From contig NZ_LT828648.1 in assembly GCF_900169565.1 (NCBI RefSeq), positions 994,876-1,058,875 on the forward strand: a stretch of DNA of 64,000 nt, written 5' to 3'. Positions within the stretch are counted from its first letter, which is position 1, and every line of letters begins with the position of its first letter. The translations under genes and the position numbers were made by a program. Source of the DNA: Nitrospira japonica. Lineage in GTDB: Bacteria > Nitrospirota > Nitrospiria > Nitrospirales > Nitrospiraceae. Positions 59,213 to 64,000 of this stretch are shown here, piece by piece. The notes under the pieces are model-generated. The model worked only from the letters and a program-made list of their open reading frames with translations, was not told the DNA's origin and ran no database searches.

Positions 59213-60997
59213 ATGTACCCCTACGGTCTTATTGGCAATTGTCAGACCTCCGCGTTGATCAGCTCGGCCGGCGCCGTGGAATGGATGTGCGCGCCGCGCC
59301 CCGACAGCCCGCCCATATTCGGACGGCTGCTCGATCCCGACGGAGGCCATTTCTCGATCACAAGTCCGATCGGGTCCAAGGAACCCACGACGACTCAGCA
59401 GTATCTGCCGAATACCAACATTTTGATCACGACGGTCACCAGCCCCAACGGCGATGCGTTTCAAATCACCGATTTTTGTCCGCGTTTCGAGCAGTACGGC
59501 CGCGTCTATCGTCCGGCTGCGCTGTTCCGATTGGTCGAACCGCTGCACGGCACGCCGGCCATCCGGGTCAGCTGTCAACCGGTGTCCGGGTGGGACAAGG
59601 TCCCCGTTCCTCCCGTGAGAGGAAACACGCATCTGCGCTATGACATCCGCGGGGAATCCCTGCGGCTGTTGACCAACATGCCGTTGACGTACCTCTGCGA
59701 GGAAATTCCGGTCGCGCTGACGCGCAAGTTCTATTTCGGCCTGACCTGGGGACTCGGCATCGAGGACGATCTCATCAAAGTCACCCATGACTTCCTCGAC
59801 CAGACGGCCCGCTACTGGAGAACCTGGGTCAAGCATTGCTCCGTTCCGTTGCTGCATCAGCAGGAGGTCATCCGCTCCGCCTTGGCCCTGAAGCTTCATT
59901 GTTTCGAGGACACGGGCGCCATTCTCGCCGCCATGACCACCAGTCTGCCGGAAGAAATCGGCGCGCCCCGCAACTGGGACTATCGATACTGCTGGCTCCG
60001 CGACGCCTATTTCGCCCTGACTGCATTCAACAATCTTGGGCACTTCGAGGAGATGGAAGCCTTTCTGAACTTTCTCCTCAACATCGCCCATACGCATGAA
60101 CATTCGCGCGACCGGTTGCGGCCCGTCTATACGCTCAGCCAGGGCCTTCCGCTTCCTGAAACCGAACACGCCAACTGGGCCGGCTACCGGAACAGTGTTC
60201 CGGTCCGCAGTCAGAATCAGGCCGCCGATCAGGTTCAAAACGACGCCTACGGCGAGATGATCCTGACCTTCACGCCGATTTTTTTCGACGAGCGGTTTTT
60301 TGACCTGCGCACCAAGGATCTGGACGGGCTCCTGGGCCACCTGGCGCAATTGTGCGTCCGCAGCATCGGCGAGCGGGACGCGGGTTTGTGGGAAATCCGC
60401 GACGGATGGCAGGAGCATTCCTTTACCAATCTGCTCTGCTGGGCCGGGCTGGAACGTCTCGAACGCATTCAACAAGCGGGACACCTCCGTTCGATTGCCC
60501 TGGACTTGACCGCCGGCCGACTTCGAGCGGCCCAGGCCTTGCTCCGTGGTGTGCAGGAGGGATCGCTTCGGAACGGTCCAAGTGATTCTAGCCACGACGC
60601 GGCTCTCTCGCAACTTGCCATCTTGGGCTATCCTGATCGCCATCTATGCGAATCCACCGTGCTGCACATCGTCGATGATTTGGCGTTGAAGCGCGATGGT
60701 ACGGACACGGGGTTTTTCTATCGATATGTCCGCAAGGACGACTTCGGAACACCGGAGTCCGCATTCGTGATCTGCTCCTTTTGGATCGCGCAAGCCCTGG
60801 CTCGCTTGAGCCGGCTCGCCGAGGCGCGCCATATTCTGGATCGCGTGCAGGCCGCCGCCAATCACGTCGGACTATTCTCGGAACACTTCATGCCCGGATC
60901 GAACATTCAGTCGGGAAACTTTCCTCAATCCTATTCTCATGTAGGCATGATCAATGCCACTTTTGCCGTCAGCCCCCCCTGGAGCGACGTTCTCTGA
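59213..60997 (+). CDS. Glycoside hydrolase family 15 (glucoamylase/trehalase-like)
   Basis: The 594-residue enzyme belongs to the GH15 family of glucoamylases, dextran hydrolases and bacterial trehalases. The N-terminal domain starts MYPYGLIGNCQTSALI. The (alpha/alpha)6 domain carries NWDYRYCWLRDAYFALTAF and the acid/base segment GLWEIRDGWQEHSFTN. No signal peptide is present, so it acts in the cytoplasm. The gene is divergent from otsA-otsB, so trehalose turnover is a reasonable role, although glucosyl polymer hydrolysis is possible. A GC-rich antisense frame of 491 codons over it is spurious. Confidence 0.92.
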   Translation: MYPYGLIGNCQTSALISSAGAVEWMCAPRPDSPPIFGRLLDPDGGHFSITSPIGSKEPTTTQQYLPNTNILITTVTSPNGDAFQITDFCPRFEQYGRVYRPAALFRLVEPLHGTPAIRVSCQPVSGWDKVPVPPVRGNTHLRYDIRGESLRLLTNMPLTYLCEEIPVALTRKFYFGLTWGLGIEDDLIKVTHDFLDQTARYWRTWVKHCSVPLLHQQEVIRSALALKLHCFEDTGAILAAMTTSLPEEIGAPRNWDYRYCWLRDAYFALTAFNNLGHFEEMEAFLNFLLNIAHTHEHSRDRLRPVYTLSQGLPLPETEHANWAGYRNSVPVRSQNQAADQVQNDAYGEMILTFTPIFFDERFFDLRTKDLDGLLGHLAQLCVRSIGERDAGLWEIRDGWQEHSFTNLLCWAGLERLERIQQAGHLRSIALDLTAGRLRAAQALLRGVQEGSLRNGPSDSSHDAALSQLAILGYPDRHLCESTVLHIVDDLALKRDGTDTGFFYRYVRKDDFGTPESAFVICSFWIAQALARLSRLAEARHILDRVQAAANHVGLFSEHFMPGSNIQSGNFPQSYSHVGMINATFAVSPPWSDVL

Positions 60998-61026
60998 GCG
61001 GTGCCGAGCGGCCATGAACGGGGCGG

Positions 61027-61449
61027 TCATCCACCGGTTTTTTCGACGTGGATGGTCGCGGTCGGACTGATCTCGCTTTTGGGGTTGTCCGCGTCGAACC
61101 AGACGTTGAATTGCAGGGTGCCGGACCGTATCGGACAGAGGCTGGCCGTCTCCCCAGGGGCAATCGTGATGACATCGCCGATATCCCCGAAGAACGAGCT
61201 CACACCTTTCTTGCATCCCAGTTCTTCGAGCAGACGCACGGAAAGAAATCCGATTCGCACCGGGGTGGCGCGAAGATTTTCCCAGCGAATCTCCTCCCCG
61301 GATCGTGCATAGACGGTCGTCGGCTTCACGACGTCCGAAATGCGGATCGTGCGGACGACCCCGCGGCTGTCCGAAAGCGGCGAATGGCCGCAAGCCTGGA
61401 ACGTCCAGACGACGGCCAAGAGAACAAGACCGATACCTGCCCGTGCCAT
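61027..61449 (-). CDS. Lipoprotein with cupredoxin-like beta fold
   Basis: The 140-residue protein has a lipoprotein signal (VVWTFQAC, C20) and a beta-sandwich domain. Patterns such as VYARSGEEIRWENL and LCPIRSGTLQFNVWF resemble cupredoxin-like folds. The copper-site pattern C-x2-H is absent, so copper binding is doubtful. GGAGTAACGGA precedes the ATG at 61449. It is convergent with the GH15 gene. Function unknown. Confidence 0.65.
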   Translation of the reverse strand: MARAGIGLVLLAVVWTFQACGHSPLSDSRGVVRTIRISDVVKPTTVYARSGEEIRWENLRATPVRIGFLSVRLLEELGCKKGVSSFFGDIGDVITIAPGETASLCPIRSGTLQFNVWFDADNPKSEISPTATIHVEKTGG

Positions 61450-61540
61450 TCCGTTACTCCTTCGGTTGAACTGCGAACAATGGTCCGGCCAAAGTGAGCC
61501 GTCCCCTCGGGCGGGCTCGGCTTTCACATATTCGATCGGG

Positions 61541-61795
61541 TCAGCGAAACGGTGGAAACAGCGTTAACGCGAGGACCGGCGGGTGCAAAGACGACGACGG
61601 TTCCGCCGCCGCGTCGGCGGCGGGCGGAGGCTGAACAGCAGCCGGTGGAATCGACAGGCTTTTGAAGATCGACGTCGTAAAAAGATTGAATGACGCCGCC
61701 GGACGCATGAATGCTCCGGGCACGGCGAGAACGGCCGCCGGGACCTCATGCTCCGCGCGGGGAGCGTCGCCTATCTGGTTCGTTGCATGAATCAT
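61541..61795 (-). CDS. Small proline/alanine-rich protein coupled to the Pal-like gene
   Basis: This 84-residue frame begins at an ATG that overlaps the stop of the Pal-like gene (ATGA). Its middle is rich in Pro and Ala (PPAAVQPPPAADAAAEP). It has no export signal that I can defend and no known family. The stop-start overlap is the main support; the product may be non-functional. Confidence 0.35.
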   Translation of the reverse strand: MIHATNQIGDAPRAEHEVPAAVLAVPGAFMRPAASFNLFTTSIFKSLSIPPAAVQPPPAADAAAEPSSSLHPPVLALTLFPPFR

Positions 61796-62445
61796 CGTGT
61801 CGTGAAATGCGCCCGGCGGTTTTTCTGCCAGCAACGTTCCTCGTGTTGATGACACGAGGGACGAACCTCCCCGTAGCTCACGATCTTCAGCTTTCCGGCC
61901 GGCACGCCGAGATCTTCGAGGTAATGTTTGGCCGATTTGGCGCGTTTCTCTCCCAAGACGAGATTATAGGCCTGAGTGCCCCGTTCATCGCAATGCCCTT
62001 CGATCACCACGGACTTGTCCGACAGGTTATTGATCAGCTGGGCATTCGTATCGAGGACGGAATGGGCATCGGCCCTGATTGTGTAGCGATCCAAGTCGAA
62101 AAAGATGTCGGTCAGGACAGGGTCGGCATCCCCTACCGCAGCGGCACCTGTCGATGATTCAGGCCGCGGGGAGCTCTGATGTGGTGCTGAGTCAGCCGGC
62201 TGTTCCAAGCGGGATGCGGCGACCGAAGAACCGCCGGCCGCACTAGGTGGAGCAGGCTGGTGATCGGGGAACGTCACGATCTTGTCCGGCACAATGTTTT
62301 CGACCGGGGCGGCCTTGGCGGAGGCCGGCGATTGCTGCTCGCCGGCTGAGGAAACGGCACGCTTGGCACAGCCGGCAGTCGTGCCGAGCATACCGAGGCA
62401 GAGGCATAGACAAACAAGTTTCACTGTCTGGAATCGATCGATCAT
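61792..62445 (-). CDS. Pal/OmpA-family peptidoglycan-associated lipoprotein
   Basis: The 217-residue protein has a lipoprotein signal (GTTAGC, C26), a Pro/Ser-rich linker (about 35-105), and an OmpA-like domain with the peptidoglycan-binding pattern VVIEGHCDERGTQAYNL. Pal proteins tether the outer membrane to the peptidoglycan as part of the Tol-Pal system; no tolB is adjacent. The domain end (PSCHQHEERCWQKNRRAHF) has extra cysteine and histidine compared with most Pal proteins. Confidence 0.9.
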   Translation of the reverse strand: MIDRFQTVKLVCLCLCLGMLGTTAGCAKRAVSSAGEQQSPASAKAAPVENIVPDKIVTFPDHQPAPPSAAGGSSVAASRLEQPADSAPHQSSPRPESSTGAAAVGDADPVLTDIFFDLDRYTIRADAHSVLDTNAQLINNLSDKSVVIEGHCDERGTQAYNLVLGEKRAKSAKHYLEDLGVPAGKLKIVSYGEVRPSCHQHEERCWQKNRRAHFTTR

Positions 62446-62600
62446 CGTGCACCCATGCTGTGAGTAAATGAGGAGATTGCCCTTGCTCCAGGCTCACTTA
62501 AATAGCATGAGACGGCACGCCTTGGCAAAACCCCTCTGCTCCTCCAGCCGTCAAGGGATACACGACCTTCAGATATCTTCACGAATTGGATGGCTCCGGG

Positions 62601-62646
62601 GGACAGATTGTCCGTGGTGGAGGCCAAAAGGGACAGTTTGTCCCTT
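62601..62646. repeat. Two tandem GGGACA-N3-TGTCCC dyads
   Basis: GGACA-GAT-TGTCC (62601-62613) and AAGGGACA-GTT-TGTCCCTT (62628-62646) are perfect inverted repeats about 30 bp apart, centre to centre. They may be operators, or a short repeat of the kind linked to REP-associated transposases, whose sites contain similar GGGACAG sequences. Confidence 0.4.
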
Positions 62647-62670
62647 CAAGTGGGATCCGACCGTTGCCTG

Positions 62671-62686
62671 CGCAGTTCTATTGCCA
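62671..62686 (-). promoter_or_regulatory. Possible sigma-54 promoter of the Pal-like gene
   Basis: The minus strand reads TGGCAATAGAACTGCG, with GG at 62685-62684 and GC at 62673-62672. The -12 element is weak. The leader to 62445 would be about 215 bases and include both dyads. Confidence 0.35.
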
Positions 62687-62853
62687 CCCAAAAAGATCCC
62701 TGGATTTACACCCGCATCTCCCTTGGGACGCCCTAGTGCCATTTGCCGATGCTTGGCAAGGGCTTTCACTGGTCCCTTGAGACGAGTCCTGAAGTCTGGG
62801 TACACTTCTTTCATACCTTCAACTCGACTCCACACTGTCGAAGCGAGGTGATC

Positions 62854-63519
62854 ATGGCGGAACCCTATCGCATTCTCTTGGCGGACGATCATGTGTTGGT
62901 CGCAGAGGGCATTCAGAAACTGCTCGAGCCGGAGTTTCAATTGGTCGGCATCGTCGCAGACGGTCGCGCGCTCATTGCAGAGGCGGCGAAGCTGCAGCCG
63001 GACATTGTCGTCGTCGATATTTCCCTGCCCTTGCTGAACGGTCTTGACGCGTCGGCACAGCTCAAGAAGCACCAGCCGGACCTCAAGATTATCGTGCTGA
63101 CCATGCATTCGGAGCAAAACTTCGTGACCCAGGCGTTTCGAGTGGGCGCGTCCGGCTACGTACTCAAACAGTCCGTCGGATCGGAATTGGTCCAGGCGAT
63201 CCGCGAGGTCATCAAAGGCCGGACATTCGTGTCGCCGATGGTTGCGCAGAGTCTGGTCGATCAGGCGGTCAACAAGTCCTCGAGCGAGACCTCCGTCGAT
63301 GCAGAGCGCGCCTTCGCGCCGACTCTGAGCTCACGTCAGCGCGAGGTATTGCAGCTCGTGGCTGAGGGTAAGGCGACCAAGGAGATCGCGTCTATCTTGA
63401 ACGTCTCCGTTAAAACGGTCGAGTTCCACAAAACCAGGATCATGAAAGAGTTGCGCTTGAGGACGGCAGCCGAGTTGACGAAGTACGCCATTGCCGCGGG
63501 ATTGACGTCGATCCACTAA
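62854..63519 (+). CDS. NarL/LuxR-type response regulator
   Basis: The 221-residue regulator has a receiver domain (ADDH near residues 9-12, phospho-acceptor in IVVVDISLPLL) and a LuxR helix-turn-helix (LSSRQREVLQLVAEGKATKEIA). The ATG at 62854 follows GAGGTGATC; the frame's 37-codon upstream extension is not needed. No kinase is adjacent. It resembles the regulator cut by the right edge, which points the other way. Confidence 0.92.
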   Translation: MAEPYRILLADDHVLVAEGIQKLLEPEFQLVGIVADGRALIAEAAKLQPDIVVVDISLPLLNGLDASAQLKKHQPDLKIIVLTMHSEQNFVTQAFRVGASGYVLKQSVGSELVQAIREVIKGRTFVSPMVAQSLVDQAVNKSSSETSVDAERAFAPTLSSRQREVLQLVAEGKATKEIASILNVSVKTVEFHKTRIMKELRLRTAAELTKYAIAAGLTSIH

Positions 63520-63603
63520 CAATACAAAATTACAAATCCGAATCTCGAAAGACGAAATTCGAAGCAGGAAATTCGGGACGGAACCCAGGAACTTGTTTTG
63601 AAC

Positions 63604-64000
63604 TTAGAGCGACGTAATGCCCTGGGCGAGGGCAAACTTGATGAGATCGGAAGTGGTATGCACCCCGAGTTTTCTGGTGATGTTCGCCTTGTGAAACTCC
63701 ACGGTCTTCATTGAAATCTTCAACTCCTGGGCAATCAGCTTCGTAGACCGACCATCCGCCAGCAGCACCAAGATTTCCCGCTGGCGGGCCGTCAGATCGC
63801 TTGAAAATCCCTCGGGTCTGAACCATTCATGCTCCATCGCCTCCCGCACCTCCGGGTCGATCTTCGACGACAGAAACCGCTTGTTGGCCAGGACGCTGTC
63901 GATGGCCGCGCGCAGCTCGTCCGAGGCAGATTGTTTAAGGACGTAGCCCGTGGCTCCGGCCCGGAACGCTTCACTGATCGAGACGGCTTCGGTCAGCATG
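63604..64000 (-). CDS. LuxR-type response regulator (5' part beyond window)
   Basis: The visible 131 residues contain the end of a receiver domain (RAGATGYVLKQS, with the conserved lysine) and a full LuxR helix-turn-helix (LTARQREILVLLADGRSTKLIA). The gene's start lies to the right of the window, so the methionine near 63999 is internal. It is convergent with the regulator at 62854, 84 bases apart. Both have the same SVKTVEFHK-type recognition helix, so they are probably paralogues. Confidence 0.88.
   Translation of the reverse strand, partial: MLTEAVSISEAFRAGATGYVLKQSASDELRAAIDSVLANKRFLSSKIDPEVREAMEHEWFRPEGFSSDLTARQREILVLLADGRSTKLIAQELKISMKTVEFHKANITRKLGVHTTSDLIKFALAQGITSL

Larger units (their letters stand above)
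62446..62853. other. Divergent control region between pal-like gene and LuxR regulator
   Basis: About 400 bases with no gene. It holds two tandem dyads (62601-62646) and a possible leftward sigma-54 promoter (62671-62686). The frames crossing it have no ribosome site. Confidence 0.4.

Noticed and set aside
59235-59249. Minus-strand GG-N10-GC match upstream of otsA, inside the GH15 gene
   Set aside because: Only the -12 part is good; the -24 part (AGGTCTG) is poor and it lies in coding sequence.
59168-60643. A 491-codon open frame antisense to the GH15 gene
   Set aside because: It has no family motif, lies entirely against a well-conserved enzyme and is explained by GC-rich codon bias.
1-64000. 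Search for rRNA, tRNA, CRISPR arrays, insertion sequences, integrases or phage genes
   Set aside because: Nothing with these hallmarks was seen on either strand; this was a reading by eye, not a model search.

Overview
The window looks like chromosomal DNA of a Gram-negative, GC-rich chemolithotroph. A Nitrospira-type bacterium (phylum Nitrospirota) is my best guess. This is an inference from gene content: lipid A synthesis (lpxC), many periplasmic c-type cytochromes and cupredoxins, a sulfite-oxidase-like molybdoenzyme, a very large multicopper oxidase and dense two-component signalling. I could not run a database search. I see no rRNA, tRNA, CRISPR array, insertion sequence or phage gene.

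Layout. 1-2.2 kb: suhB (cut by the edge), a sigma-70 promoter and hairpin around a tiny lysine-rich ORF, and lpxC. 2.4-7.3 kb: a five-gene minus-strand operon (cupredoxin, universal stress protein, unknown protein, zinc alcohol dehydrogenase, universal stress protein). 7.9-13 kb: a 33-residue membrane peptide, an APS-kinase-like/phosphotransferase pair, a frameshifted ribosome-hibernation gene with a cold-shock-like tail, a zinc ribbon, a cytochrome c and a pentapeptide-repeat protein. 13-23 kb: small exported proteins, a NarL-type two-component pair, a glutathionyl-hydroquinone reductase, a receiver protein, a phosphoribosyltransferase, a stress protein and two cytochromes. 23-35 kb: a GNAT/acyl-CoA synthetase fusion; an operon of DUF2892, OsmC, sulfite-oxidase-like enzyme, two multiheme cytochromes and SodC; acetate kinase; an ftsH relic; a second cupredoxin. 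35-41 kb: an HlyD/ABC/permease/permease exporter. 41-50 kb: a copper-enzyme cluster headed by a 1644-residue multicopper oxidase, with a blue-copper-like protein, two SUMF1-fold proteins and a cytochrome c. 50-56 kb: sigma-54 activators and their kinase and receiver. 56-61 kb: trehalose synthesis (membrane-anchored otsA, otsB) divergent from a GH15 enzyme. 61-64 kb: Pal-like lipoprotein genes and two LuxR-type regulators.

The unifying signal is regulatory. Sigma-54 (-24/-12) promoters with GG-N10-GC spacing, most of them close to the consensus, lie in front of lpxC, both cupredoxin units, the membrane peptide, the hibernation gene, the multicopper oxidase and a receiver/activator pair; weaker ones precede several other genes. 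Several of these carry a shared dyad or half-site (CTGTCGC-N5-GCGACAG) about 80-130 bp upstream. This suggests one sigma-54 regulon coordinating envelope, copper/redox and stress functions, with a sigma-54 activator gene inside the regulon.

The most interesting unit is the multicopper oxidase cluster. Size and domain number resemble the MofA-type putative manganese oxidases. It is preceded by a sigma-54 promoter, GGACAGCCG repeats and a leader with two long interleaved inverted repeats, as in an RNA pseudoknot.
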